This document shows, piece after piece, positions 9,266 to 17,528 of a stretch of 64,000 nucleotides of DNA. The stretch is from the NCBI GenBank assembly GCA_963676655.2, contig CAXXKX010000003.1, positions 4,588,001 through 4,652,000 of the forward strand, given 5' to 3'. The notes beneath the pieces are model-generated. The model was not told where the DNA came from. It was given only the letters and a program-made list of their open reading frames with translations, and made no database searches. The translations under genes were made by a program, and so were the position numbers. This DNA is from G963676655 sp963676655 (GTDB lineage Bacteria; Verrucomicrobiota; Lentisphaeria; Victivallales; Victivallaceae). Position 1 is the first letter of the stretch, and each line of letters begins with the position of its first letter.

Positions 9266-9477
9266 GATTGCTTCTCTTTCGGGGTTTGGTTGTCATTTGA
9301 TTCCGTAATCACACTGATTGCCTCATTGGCGCAATTATCGTAACATTGACCGCAACCGGTGCATTTCTCCTGATTGATATGCGCCCGGTCGTTTTCAATA
9401 TAGATTGCCTGGGCGGGGCAATTCCAGTAACAGGCATCGCACAGCTTGCAGCCGCGATTAATTACATACTTATTCAT
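9262..9477 (-). CDS. Small 2[4Fe-4S] ferredoxin
   Basis: A 71-aa protein with two clusters of the form C-x2-C-x2-C-x3-C: CKLCDACYWNCP and CTGCGQCYDNCA. The first ends in the usual Pro, the second in Ala. The reading frame continues 17 codons upstream, but the ATG at 9477 has a clear AGGAG Shine-Dalgarno 7 nt away, so this start is preferred. It overlaps the FAD oxidoreductase start by four bases and likely serves as its electron partner. No signal peptide, so cytoplasmic. Confidence 0.85.
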   Translation of the reverse strand: MNKYVINRGCKLCDACYWNCPAQAIYIENDRAHINQEKCTGCGQCYDNCANEAISVITESNDNQTPKEKQS

Positions 9478-9561
9478 TTTTTCTCCTGATTTCAGTAAGC
9501 GGCGTTTGTCGCCGTCTGATTTAGTCACAAAGATTTTGTATATTTTACCTCCGTAGTCAGT

Positions 9562-10272
9562 TTACAGTATTGCGGATATTTCTTTTGCGTATTCATTAAG
9601 CAGGGCAAGCGCAGTGGTTTCTTCCAGCGTGAAACGGTAACATGGTGCGGAAAAACCGATTGCTGCAGCCATTTTGCCTGATTTGTCATATATCCCGACC
9701 GCCATGGCGATTGAATCTTGTTGTCCGGAGATCAATTTACAGTAGCCGTCCCTGCGAGTTTGCTCAAGTTTCTTACGGTTTTCAGCTAGCAGAGATTCCA
9801 GATGATGGCGGCCTGCAAATATTGAAAGGGCATTATCATCGAGCTGTGACAGCAGCAGCAACCCCGTGGCCGTATGGAACATCAGGATCGGTGAACTGCT
9901 GGTACTTTCATTTACCTGAACCAAATGGTTTGCTTCAATCTTGCTAATGACCCGGCGTTCGCCTTCGCTGAAGACTGCCACTGTGACCAGTTCGTTGAGT
10001 TCTTCATTCAGTTGTGTTGCAACTTCACGGCATTTATCGCGCAGCCGCAAATTAATATCTTTACTTCCCGCCAGGGCGGATACTCGTGTTCCGATTCGGA
10101 AACGGCCGTTTTCATCCCGCTTAAGCCAGGCAAGTTCGGTCATGGATTTGAGTATCTGGGACAGCGTGGCTTTGTTTAAACCGCTTATACTTTGCAGTTC
10201 CGTGAAGCTGACCGGAGCGTGTTCAGCCACCAGCGATAATAACGTGTCAGTTTTTTCAAGGACTTTTATCAT
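9562..10272 (-). CDS. IclR-family transcriptional regulator
   Basis: A 236-aa regulator. Residues 1-65 form a winged helix-turn-helix (VSFTELQSISGLNKATLSQILKSM... RFRIGTRV) and the rest is the IclR effector-binding domain (ISKIEANHLVQV..., DGYCKLISGQQDSIAMAVGIYD, AAIGFSAP). Members sense small catabolic intermediates and repress or activate nearby genes. It lies 84 bp upstream of the ferredoxin-oxidoreductase pair in the same direction and probably controls it. There is no Shine-Dalgarno before the ATG. A perfect palindrome upstream is the likely operator. Confidence 0.88.
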   Translation of the reverse strand: MIKVLEKTDTLLSLVAEHAPVSFTELQSISGLNKATLSQILKSMTELAWLKRDENGRFRIGTRVSALAGSKDINLRLRDKCREVATQLNEELNELVTVAVFSEGERRVISKIEANHLVQVNESTSSSPILMFHTATGLLLLSQLDDNALSIFAGRHHLESLLAENRKKLEQTRRDGYCKLISGQQDSIAMAVGIYDKSGKMAAAIGFSAPCYRFTLEETTALALLNEYAKEISAIL

Positions 10273-10304
10273 GGTATATTGTTCTTTATTGATAAACTAT
10301 ATTT

Positions 10305-10333
10305 AATATACGTTTTATACTTAAGAAAGTCAA
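10305..10333 (-). promoter_or_regulatory. Candidate promoter of the IclR gene
   Basis: On the minus strand TTGACT (10333-10328), 17 bp, TATATT (10310-10305). The start point would fall about 25 nt upstream of the ATG at 10272. Near-consensus sigma-70 type match. Confidence 0.6.
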
Positions 10334-10363
10334 TATATAAACTATAAAATTTTATTTGTTTTA

Positions 10364-10388
10364 TTTAGTTTATTATTAATAAACTAAA
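10364..10388. promoter_or_regulatory. 25-bp perfect palindrome, probable IclR operator
   Basis: TTTAGTTTATTA (10364-10375), one central T, then its exact reverse complement TAATAAACTAAA (10377-10388). It lies between the IclR promoter and the divergent gmhB gene. Extra half-sites reading AAACTA occur at 10294-10299 and 10339-10344, around the IclR promoter, so several dimers may bind. Confidence 0.6.
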
Positions 10389-10490
10389 TTTGATTGTTTG
10401 AAATTGAAATCTTTCGGCTTTTGTCTTGCAATAAATCCGTATGGCGGTAGTTTATTGGTTTATGCAAAAGTTTTACACAGGGATTTTTAT

Positions 10491-11030
10491 ATGAATAAAG
10501 CGGTTTTTCTGGATCGGGACGGGACACTGATTAAAGATAACGGATTTCTGAAGGATTGTTCAAAAGTTGATTTCTACGCTTCCACGGTTCCGGCTTTGAA
10601 ATTGCTCCAGGAGCGCTTTGCGCTGTTTATCGTTACTAACCAGTGCGGGATTGCTGACGGCATTACCAGTCAGGCGGAAGTAGATCAGGTCAATGCACAC
10701 GTGATTGACCATCTTGCCGCAAATGGAATCAAAATTGTTGATTGCTATGTCTGCCCGCACGCGATAGGCGAAGGCTGTGAATGCCGAAAACCGGAACCCT
10801 TTTTCGCAGAGTCGGCCGCTGCGGAATATAACCTGGATTTGTCAGGTTCATATATGATTGGCGATCATCTTTCAGATGTCAAATTTGCCGAGGCTTTCGG
10901 GGGGAATGGGATGTATGTCCTGACCGGGCACGGCCTGCATCACTACCGTTCTTTGCCCGAAAATGTCAATGTTTGTAAGAATATTTTATCCGCCGCGCGT
11001 AAGATCTGTCAGCCCCTTCACACGCACTAA
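10491..11030 (+). CDS. gmhB: D-glycero-beta-D-manno-heptose 1,7-bisphosphate 7-phosphatase
   Basis: A HAD-superfamily phosphatase of 179 aa that removes the C7 phosphate in ADP-heptose synthesis for lipopolysaccharide core. Motif I is FLDRDGTLI, motif II FIVTNQ, and motif IV GDHLSDV. The zinc loop CYVCPH...CECRKPEP is diagnostic for GmhB and HisB-like phosphatases. The ATG at 10491 is chosen because the 31 codons before it match no family member and an AGGGA lies just upstream. It is monocistronic and fits a Gram-negative envelope. A related histidinol-phosphatase role is a less likely alternative. Confidence 0.82.
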   Translation: MNKAVFLDRDGTLIKDNGFLKDCSKVDFYASTVPALKLLQERFALFIVTNQCGIADGITSQAEVDQVNAHVIDHLAANGIKIVDCYVCPHAIGEGCECRKPEPFFAESAAAEYNLDLSGSYMIGDHLSDVKFAEAFGGNGMYVLTGHGLHHYRSLPENVNVCKNILSAARKICQPLHTH

Positions 11031-11174
11031 TAAAAAAATAATTAGATGATTCCACTGAAAGTTTTAAAAATCAAACCGCTTGATTGTAAATAAGGTGTAA
11101 GTTGTTTTTTATTAAGTTTTTGGATCTATTTTTGTTTAGCTGCTGCATTTTTTGTAATCCTACTTTTACTGGAT

Positions 11175-11202
11175 TTGCAAAACATTTTGCAGGCTGTATA
11201 AT
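11175..11202 (+). promoter_or_regulatory. Promoter of the PPC/DUF296 gene
   Basis: TTGCAA (11175-11180), 16 bp, TATAAT (11197-11202), about 55 nt before the start codon. Near-perfect consensus -10. Confidence 0.65.
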
Positions 11203-11263
11203 AGTATTACAGAGGTAAAATACTTTTAATATCGTGATTCAGGTTAAATGACGGGAATGAACA

Positions 11264-11719
11264 ATGAAATATGTATCTGGCAATTCCGGACGGGTATTTG
11301 TCGTCCGGCTCGAAGACGGCGAAATTATTCATGAGACAATCGAGGCTCTTGCTAAAAAGGAAAATATCAAACAGGCTACAGTGACCGCGGTCGGCGGCGT
11401 TGACAGCGGCAGTGTTCTGGTTGTCGGTCCGGAAGATGGCCGGGCCGAGGTCATTAATCCGATGCAGCATACACTGCATAATATTTACGAAGTTACAGGT
11501 GCCGGGACTCTTTTTCCAGATGACGGCGGAGAGCCGGTTCTGCATTTGCATTTGGCGTGCGGACGGAACGGGGAAACAATTACCGGCTGTGTCAGGACTG
11601 GAGTCAAGGTTTGGCATGTACTTGAAGTGGTGATTACCGAGATAACCGGCTGTAAAGCTGAGCGCCAAACTGACGCCGCGACGGGCTTCAAGCTGCTTCA
11701 ACCGTTAGAAGGTGAGTGA
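11264..11719 (+). CDS. PPC (DUF296) domain protein
   Basis: A 151-aa single-domain protein. The plants-and-prokaryotes-conserved fold is visible from RVFVVRLEDGEIIHETIEALA through HLHLACGRNGETITGCV to WHVLEVVITEI. The HLHLACGR histidines and the later WH match the metal site seen in this family. In plants the domain is linked to AT-hook DNA-binding proteins; in bacteria its function is unsettled. Its promoter is strong. The last 15 bases overlap the 3' end of the convergent MlaA-hydrolase gene, so antisense pairing of transcripts is possible. Confidence 0.8.
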   Translation: MKYVSGNSGRVFVVRLEDGEIIHETIEALAKKENIKQATVTAVGGVDSGSVLVVGPEDGRAEVINPMQHTLHNIYEVTGAGTLFPDDGGEPVLHLHLACGRNGETITGCVRTGVKVWHVLEVVITEITGCKAERQTDAATGFKLLQPLEGE

Positions 11720-13921
11720 CTGTTTGGCTTCTTCCTGCATCGATGTTTGCTTGTCATCCAGCACCGGTTCAGGCTTTGGTTTGACTTTTACCCCGAGAGC
11801 TTCAAACATTGCCTGATGAAACTGGTAAGTGTAGAGATTGCCGAGGTGTCCGCCGTGGTCGAAAAAGACGATGCGGTCCTTGAATAAGTCACTGAGGTAT
11901 TGCCGTTGTTCATCATTTTCCAGAAAATCGTCCAGACTGTGGATCACTCTTACGTTCGGATTGTCTTTCAATTTGTTCTCAACCGCTTTGATTCCAGTTT
12001 CTCCGGCTGCGCTTTCCAGGGTGAAGGTTTTATCTTTGGCGGAGTAATGCTCGAGAATATAGGTTTCAACATATTTTCGGAAATTGAATTTTTCGGCTGC
12101 CCGGTAAAAATAGGTCCGGTTACCCCAGGATAATTTGGCGTCAATTATTTTCAGGCCGCGTTCGCGTTGAATTGTCATCATCGCATCACATAAAGTCGAT
12201 TTGAATGCCAGGCCGATCAGAAACTGTGCGGCACCTTTGCTGATGTTGACATGGTAAGGTCCGGTTTTGGCGTATTTGCGATTCCGGATGTCGCGTCGTT
12301 TGCGTTGAGTATCGGTAATGAATTTTTCCGGAACATGCGGCGGCTGTTTTTCCGGCTGTCTCGCGTAGAATTTGCGCATCATGATCAGATAACATCCTAC
12401 CGCCCCGATTCCGCGGTCAAAAGCGATTTTTTCAGGCCATTTGGCGGCTACCAGTCCGAGTTTATCAAGCGTGTCCGCGCTGTAAAAAAGGTCGACGGGA
12501 GGATTTATAGCCAGATAGCGGTCGGCTTTAATGATCTTATAATTTTTTTCACGGGCAGCCAGGTGCAAGGTCAGCAGGCCGCCAAGCGAATATCCCATCA
12601 CGGTGACCCGTTTGAACTTGGCTTCCTTGTTATTCTTGAGATCTTCAATTATTTTTCCAATTGCTCTTTGGACATCTTTGGTATCCTGAGGAGTGTAGCC
12701 GGGAGCCGGGGCGGTCAGGGCGCTTTCGATGAACGCCGGGTTGAATGTATTGCTGATAATTGCGACCGACCAGCCTTGTTCATACAATAACTCAGCAAGG
12801 GCAATCGCGGTCGTAGCGGTGTAGTGTGAGCCTATACCCGGAATGATCACATTCAACGGAGCGGTTTTATCTTTCTGCAGCCAGTACATATACTCCATTT
12901 TGGGTCGGTCCTTGAACAAGCGGATTGACCGTTCAGTATTCTGGTTGAAAAAATCATTGTTCCACGGCGATAAATCGCACCAGGTACTTTTTTTCTCGTT
13001 CTGAACGTCAAACATTTCAAATCTCAAGGTATCGATTTCCGGGCATTGAGAATCATAGTCATTTAGTTTCCGGTATTTAATTTTCAGTCGATCCGGATCG
13101 AGCGGTTTGTATTCAGGCTTTCCCTTGGGAAGTGCAAGATCAACCTGCTTCCAGTCCGCTACCTGCAAATGTCGCTCCATCGCTTGAAAGTTACGATAAA
13201 GGGCGTAGGAGTCGTATGAGGCAGAGTCTAAAGTATCATAATCGTTATAGCGGTCGACACTGCGGTTCATGGCGACAAATGCCCCCAGTCCATAAGTGAA
13301 TGGAGCCCACATTTTAGGGTCAAGGGCGGTGTCGAAAATCAAACCGACCGTGTCTCTGGCGTTGAGCGGTCCGGCTCCGGGTAGAAACACCGCGCATCCG
13401 GGGCCTATCCCCCAACTGGCGAAAGCCTGACCCATGTCCTCGTCAAATTTCGGCATCTCAAACCAGTTTGAGGCAGGGTCCCAGAAGCCGGCCACTCCAA
13501 GCGTAATATTGACCAGAAAACGGTTAAATACTCTGCCGGAGTCTTTCCAGCGGTTCTGGCACATGCATGATATCATTCTGGCCGGGAATTCGATATTATA
13601 GAAAACCCGGTTTAACCCTCGAACTCCATAGCGTGGCATGATTGTGGTATAACCGACTCCGATCGGACGAATGAGCCAGCGTATGAAGACATCGTTCACC
13701 GTATACATGGAACGGTTGAAACCTTCTATTGGGTCGTTGACTCCAAGTTTGTCGATATAATCCGATTTTTTGGCTTTTTTATCTTTTATCTTCTCTTTTT
13801 TAACTGAGACCTTGGGTTTGTCAATGGTAACCGGGTTTGGGCCCGGGGATTGAGTTGAAGCGCACGAACACAGGATCAGTGCGACTGAGATAATTGTTAG
13901 TAATCTGAATATCTTGAGCAT
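11705..13921 (-). CDS. MlaA/VacJ lipoprotein fused to an alpha/beta hydrolase
   Basis: A 738-aa protein. Residues 1-20 are a lipoprotein signal ending ILCSC. Residues about 60-250 match MlaA (NDPIEGFNRSMYTVND, FNRFLVNITLGVAGFWDPAS, GQAFASWGIGPGCAVFLPGAGP), the outer-membrane protein that removes surface phospholipid. Residues about 350-720 form an alpha/beta hydrolase: VIIPGIGSHYTAT oxyanion region, nucleophile motif VMGYSLGG (Ser445), and a late FFDHGGHLGN with the probable catalytic His. Normal MlaA is about 250 aa and stops after the first domain. The fused enzyme may be a lipase or acyl-transferase acting on extracted lipid (inference). No clear RBS. Confidence 0.8.
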   Translation of the reverse strand: MLKIFRLLTIISVALILCSCASTQSPGPNPVTIDKPKVSVKKEKIKDKKAKKSDYIDKLGVNDPIEGFNRSMYTVNDVFIRWLIRPIGVGYTTIMPRYGVRGLNRVFYNIEFPARMISCMCQNRWKDSGRVFNRFLVNITLGVAGFWDPASNWFEMPKFDEDMGQAFASWGIGPGCAVFLPGAGPLNARDTVGLIFDTALDPKMWAPFTYGLGAFVAMNRSVDRYNDYDTLDSASYDSYALYRNFQAMERHLQVADWKQVDLALPKGKPEYKPLDPDRLKIKYRKLNDYDSQCPEIDTLRFEMFDVQNEKKSTWCDLSPWNNDFFNQNTERSIRLFKDRPKMEYMYWLQKDKTAPLNVIIPGIGSHYTATTAIALAELLYEQGWSVAIISNTFNPAFIESALTAPAPGYTPQDTKDVQRAIGKIIEDLKNNKEAKFKRVTVMGYSLGGLLTLHLAAREKNYKIIKADRYLAINPPVDLFYSADTLDKLGLVAAKWPEKIAFDRGIGAVGCYLIMMRKFYARQPEKQPPHVPEKFITDTQRKRRDIRNRKYAKTGPYHVNISKGAAQFLIGLAFKSTLCDAMMTIQRERGLKIIDAKLSWGNRTYFYRAAEKFNFRKYVETYILEHYSAKDKTFTLESAAGETGIKAVENKLKDNPNVRVIHSLDDFLENDEQRQYLSDLFKDRIVFFDHGGHLGNLYTYQFHQAMFEALGVKVKPKPEPVLDDKQTSMQEEAKQSLTF

Positions 13922-14134
13922 TATTTGCTTTTGTTTTGTTTGGTTCTATATAGAAAAATGACTATATAATTTAAGGGTATAATTGAATTTTTCGAGTATA
14001 AAACACAAAAAAATTGTTATTTTATTGTTAAGGGATAAATTCTGAATAATCAGACAGTTTGAATTAAATTATTTTGTAAGTAATTTGAATTTAATGAATT
14101 ATATTAATATGGCTATGGTGAATTGAAGTGCTGC

Positions 14135-14173
14135 AAAAAAGAAACTCCCGGAAATTGTATTACCGGGAGTTTC
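14135..14173 (-). terminator. Rho-independent terminator of the pseudopilin at 14.2 kb
   Basis: A perfect 11-bp stem, GAAACTCCCGG (14141-14151) and CCGGGAGTTTC (14163-14173), has an 11-nt loop. On the minus strand it is followed by six T (14140-14135). Confidence 0.88.
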
Positions 14174-14191
14174 GGTGATGACGTTTGTTCG

Positions 14192-14839
14192 TTATGGTAA
14201 TTGGAACAAGGTGCTGTCTTCAAGCGCCGGCTGTCTGTATCTTAAAACATGGCCGCCGGCAAACATGACGCTGGCATGATCGTTATGTGGATAACCGATG
14301 CGGTCGCGACTTGAAAAATTGAAGCCGGGAGCTCCGGTTGTCGCACTGTTTTTCGGATGTCCTGGTTGATAGTCAGCCATGGTTATCAGGCCGTGAACTT
14401 TCTGTATCTTATTCCCGTAACGATTGACATATGTGCCGTCATTCAAGGTGACAGAGTAATTAAATACATAACTGTGCCAATTTAATGTTGTAGCTTTGTC
14501 TTTAAGAAAATCCGAGGGACAAACTTGCAGTTTGACGCCAATTTTATTGCCGAGACCTTCACTGCGTAACCAGCTGTTGGTTTCATACCAGTACTCTATA
14601 GAGGTGCCGGCCAGCGGTTTGCCGTAATATCCGACGTAATCGTTATTGTCATTGATGTATAACTGGTTGGCCGTGCCGATCTGCTTCAGATTATTGACGC
14701 ATTTTATTCCTTTTGCCATTTCCCGGGCCTTATTCAGTGCCGGCAGGAGCATGGAGGCCAGGATGGCGATGATCGCGATCACAACCAGGAGTTCGATCAA
14801 GGTGAAGATTTGCTTCTTAAATTTAGTTTTATGCTTCAA
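14192..14839 (-). CDS. Type II pseudopilin, monocistronic
   Basis: A 215-aa pseudopilin. A longer basic leader (KHKTKFKKQI) precedes FTLIELLVVIAIIAILA, then MLLPALNKAREMAKGIKC and a C-terminal NDHASVMFAGGHVLRY block in place of the usual H...DG. The start is TTG at 14839: no ATG lies upstream of the helix, and AAGGGA sits 7 nt before the TTG. It has its own promoter and a strong terminator, so it is a free-standing unit divergent from an AraC regulator that may control it. Confidence 0.88.
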   Translation of the reverse strand: MKHKTKFKKQIFTLIELLVVIAIIAILASMLLPALNKAREMAKGIKCVNNLKQIGTANQLYINDNNDYVGYYGKPLAGTSIEYWYETNSWLRSEGLGNKIGVKLQVCPSDFLKDKATTLNWHSYVFNYSVTLNDGTYVNRYGNKIQKVHGLITMADYQPGHPKNSATTGAPGFNFSSRDRIGYPHNDHASVMFAGGHVLRYRQPALEDSTLFQLP

Positions 14840-14881
14840 GTTACAGTCCCTTTCTTTTAGTAATAAAACCGACTCTAATAT

Positions 14882-14910
14882 ATTTTACGAAAAATATGGC
14901 AAAAAGTCAA
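14882..14910 (-). promoter_or_regulatory. Promoter of the pseudopilin at 14.2 kb
   Basis: Minus strand TTGACT (14910-14905), 17 bp, TAAAAT (14887-14882), about 42 nt upstream of the TTG start. Confidence 0.55.
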
Positions 14911-14954
14911 TTAAGAAAAATGACTGTTTTTTAAGATAAAAAGGTAAAAAGGGC

Positions 14955-14982
14955 TTGTTTTTATTTTAACAGCAGTTATTAT
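14955..14982 (+). promoter_or_regulatory. Candidate promoter of the AraC regulator at 15 kb
   Basis: TTGTTT (14955-14960), 16 bp, TATTAT (14977-14982), about 42 nt before the ATG at 15025. It sits back to back with the pseudopilin promoter, leaving room for a shared regulator site. Confidence 0.45.
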
Positions 14983-15024
14983 CAATGGAGTAAGATATAT
15001 AAAACGGGTAACCCGGACGAGTTG

Positions 15025-15876
15025 ATGAAAGAAAAATATGAGTTGCAAGGCCGGTATGATGACGCGAAAATGGATTTTGCGCAGTTGTTTTCCGAGCAAT
15101 CAGTAATACGCCTGATTCAATGTTTTTACTGGGAACAGAACTGGCCACGCATAATCTATAAAAGGACCATGAACCGGTCTTTTTTCTATGTGGTGGTATC
15201 TGGAGAGTTTACTGTTTCAACTCCGGAGACCGGAGTTGACAGGATTGGTCCGGGGCAGATTCTTTATATGCCGGCCGGGCAGTCACATACAGCTATGAAT
15301 ATGCACTGTAATTTAGTGAAAGCCTATGGCATTCATTTTCATTGGCAGCTGCCTGGTTACCGGACTGATGCAAGGCTTTTCAGTGACAAGATTTTAAATG
15401 TTCCGCATTCGGATTACTGGAATGAACAGTTGGCGCGTTTGACTGCTGCATTAAACAGGGTGGGCGATGCTGCCGCCATCGCGTGGAGTACAACGATACT
15501 TAGAGCTTTTTTGGTGGATTTAATTTTCACTCATCCCACAATGGTGCTTGAACGAACTGATGACCGGGTGAACCGGGTAGTGGAAATGATTTTGCAGAAT
15601 CCTGACCGGTGGCGTGATATTAAAGATTTGGCAAGGCAAATCGGATTGAGTCCGTCGCGGTTTCGGGCTCTGTTTCACCGGGAAATGAATGTATCTCCGA
15701 AGACTTATATCGAAAAATGCCGGTTGGAGAACTGTGCTAATGAAATGCTGACCAGTAATCTCAGTATTAAAGAGATATCCGCGAGGCATGGCTTTTCATC
15801 GCCGCAATACTTTAATCAAGCCTTTAAGCGGCATTTGGGAGTCGCGCCGAGGGAATACCGGATAACTCATGGTTGA
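15025..15876 (+). CDS. AraC-family transcriptional regulator
   Basis: A 283-aa regulator. The N-terminal half is a cupin-like sensor (PGQILYMPAGQSHTAMNMHC; YGIHFHWQLPGY). The C-terminal 100 aa hold the two helix-turn-helices of the AraC/XylS family (WRDIKDLARQIGLSPSRFRA; SIKEISARHGFSSPQYFNQA then FKRHLGVAPREYR). A TTG lies immediately before the chosen ATG. It is divergent from a pseudopilin gene 185 bp away and may regulate it. The inducer is probably a sugar; this cannot be determined here. Confidence 0.87.
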   Translation: MKEKYELQGRYDDAKMDFAQLFSEQSVIRLIQCFYWEQNWPRIIYKRTMNRSFFYVVVSGEFTVSTPETGVDRIGPGQILYMPAGQSHTAMNMHCNLVKAYGIHFHWQLPGYRTDARLFSDKILNVPHSDYWNEQLARLTAALNRVGDAAAIAWSTTILRAFLVDLIFTHPTMVLERTDDRVNRVVEMILQNPDRWRDIKDLARQIGLSPSRFRALFHREMNVSPKTYIEKCRLENCANEMLTSNLSIKEISARHGFSSPQYFNQAFKRHLGVAPREYRITHG

Positions 15877-15936
15877 AAAGTATATTGTTGTGTGCTCTGC
15901 TTAAGCGAAAAAAGCTAAAATTAACCTTTTTTTTAT

Positions 15937-15965
15937 TTGCAGAAGCATTGTTTGCGGCTTATACT
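15937..15965 (+). promoter_or_regulatory. Promoter of the MarC-family gene
   Basis: TTGCAG (15937-15942), 17 bp, TATACT (15960-15965), about 42 nt before the ATG. Confidence 0.5.
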
Positions 15966-16007
15966 CAACGCTTGTTTTCTTAAATTATCTGAAAAAAAGG
16001 AATAAAA

Positions 16008-16610
16008 ATGATTGGCGAAATCATTGGTGTTTTTATCAAGTTATTTTTCCTGTTGACGCCGTTTTTTGTGTTGTCAATGTTTTTGACGGTTACTCGTGAA
16101 ATGCCGCTCAGGGATTGCCGGATTGTCGCCTGCCGGGCAACTATTGCAATCTGGATTTTGAGTATTTTGATTTATTTTGGCGGGAATTGGGCTTTTGGTA
16201 CCATCGGAATAACCATCGATGCTTTTCGGGTTGGAACCGGAATTATTTTGATGATAAGTGCAATCGAACTGGTTTTGGGGAAAAGCAAAGACGGAGAATT
16301 GCCTGGCAAACAGGATGGTGCTTTTGCGGTGGTGCCGCTGGCTATTCCATATACTCTTGGGCCCGGTACGATTGGAGCGTTGCTGGTTATGGGCGGTGAA
16401 AAAGCCAATTTCACGGAACGGATGGTTCATTTGAGCGGAATTACCGCCGCGGTGCTGGTGGTTGGACTGCTGCTGTTTATCGGGGTGAATATTGAAAAGA
16501 TCGTCGGCAGGCAGGGGATTACTATCCTCAGTAAGATAACCGGACTGGTGTTGGCGGCAATTGCGGCCCAGGTAATACTGACCGGAGTGAAAAACTTTCT
16601 TGCATTGTAA
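16008..16610 (+). CDS. MarC-family integral membrane protein
   Basis: A 200-aa inner-membrane protein of usual MarC length, almost entirely hydrophobic with about six helices. Family features seen are FFLLTPFFVLSMFLTVT at the start, FRVGTGIILMISAIELVLG in helix 3, and AVVPLAIPYTLGPGTIGALL, the conserved P-x-x-x-GPG-x-I loop. The physiological role of MarC proteins is not established despite the antibiotic-resistance name. RBS AAGGA supports the start. It is convergent with a pseudopilin gene 3 bp away. Confidence 0.85.
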   Translation: MIGEIIGVFIKLFFLLTPFFVLSMFLTVTREMPLRDCRIVACRATIAIWILSILIYFGGNWAFGTIGITIDAFRVGTGIILMISAIELVLGKSKDGELPGKQDGAFAVVPLAIPYTLGPGTIGALLVMGGEKANFTERMVHLSGITAAVLVVGLLLFIGVNIEKIVGRQGITILSKITGLVLAAIAAQVILTGVKNFLAL

Positions 16611-16613
16611 TAA

Positions 16614-17300
16614 TCAGGTATCCCAGGTGCCTTCTTCCCATTTTGCCTTGGAATAAAAAACGTTGCCGACAAAGCTGACGTTGAAAACTCTTTTTGCCTC
16701 ATTTTTGATCTGGCTTTTGTAATCTTCGATATCGTCAATATGCCAGAAACAGCGGATAACCGGGAATTTGCTGACCGGATAAGCGCCGGGATGGTCGCTG
16801 TCGCCGGATTTTAGTTGACGATGTTTTATTTCGGCCCAGGTGTAGGTGGATGACGCCGACATGCCCGGCAGAGTCCACGAGGAGCACTGCGCATCCGAAA
16901 ATTCATAATAGTAACTGACATTTCCAACCTCGGTATTCGGCAGATATTCCAGGCCGGAGTTGCCGGTCCGGTCATAAGTTTCATTGTGATCGTCGTCGAT
17001 CCTGGCTTTCCATTTATCGGGTGTCGTGCTTTTTTCATTCATATCGCGCGGGCAGCGCATTATATCATTATCGGTAATATAGGAGTTGTACAGGTGGGAT
17101 ATCCATGGCAGGTCCTGTTTTTTATGGTCGTCCCGATACATGGTGGTTGCGACCATCAATTGCTTTAAGTTGTTGATGCAATGAGTATCCTTTGCCCGGT
17201 TTCTCGCTGAATTTAATGCCGGCAGTAAAAGTCCGGCCAGGATCGCAATAATCGCGATCACTACCAATAGTTCAATTAATGTAAAAATTTTTGAATTCAT
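16614..17300 (-). CDS. Type II pseudopilin, monocistronic
   Basis: A 228-aa pseudopilin. MNSKI precedes FTLIELLVVIAIIAILAG, then LLLPALNSARNRAKDTHCINNLKQL. The C-terminal half differs from the other pseudopilins here (RHQLKSGDSDHPGAYP, FWHIDDIEDYKSQI) and lacks a clear H...DG block, so it may recognise something else. AGGATCAGG supplies the RBS. It stands alone on the minus strand and meets the MarC gene tail to tail. Confidence 0.86.
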   Translation of the reverse strand: MNSKIFTLIELLVVIAIIAILAGLLLPALNSARNRAKDTHCINNLKQLMVATTMYRDDHKKQDLPWISHLYNSYITDNDIMRCPRDMNEKSTTPDKWKARIDDDHNETYDRTGNSGLEYLPNTEVGNVSYYYEFSDAQCSSWTLPGMSASSTYTWAEIKHRQLKSGDSDHPGAYPVSKFPVIRCFWHIDDIEDYKSQIKNEAKRVFNVSFVGNVFYSKAKWEEGTWDT

Positions 17301-17327
17301 TCCTGATCCTGTTCTGAATAATCCCTG

Positions 17328-17356
17328 GTTGTAAATAACAACGAATAATTTGTCAA
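17328..17356 (-). promoter_or_regulatory. Possible promoter of the pseudopilin at 16.6 kb
   Basis: Minus strand TTGACA (17356-17351), 17 bp, TACAAC (17333-17328). The -35 is consensus, the -10 weak, so an activator may be needed. Confidence 0.35.
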
Positions 17357-17477
17357 TTTATTCTGTGACTTATGAAAAAAATCCAAAAGACTTTGATTGT
17401 GAAGTCCTGCGATGAAATGATTATTCCGAAGGTAAGTTTCTTCTTTATGGATTGATGGGGGGATAGGAATCAGGATA

Positions 17478-17503
17478 TAAAAAAGCCCTGCCGGAGCAGG
17501 GCT
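17478..17503 (-). terminator. Rho-independent terminator of the isomerase operon
   Basis: Stem AGCCCTGC (17484-17491) and GCAGGGCT (17496-17503) with loop CGGA; on the minus strand a T-run follows. It ends the GntR-dehydrogenase-isomerase unit. Confidence 0.85.
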
Positions 17504-17528
17504 GAATGGTATTTGATTTTAGCTGACC

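Noticed and set aside
7820..10272. Anaerobic respiratory dehydrogenase operon
   Set aside because: No haem, molybdopterin or membrane subunit is encoded; only a soluble flavoprotein and a small ferredoxin.
12251..12790. 179-codon frame opposite the MlaA-hydrolase gene
   Set aside because: Antisense to the hydrolase domain; no RBS or recognisable domain.
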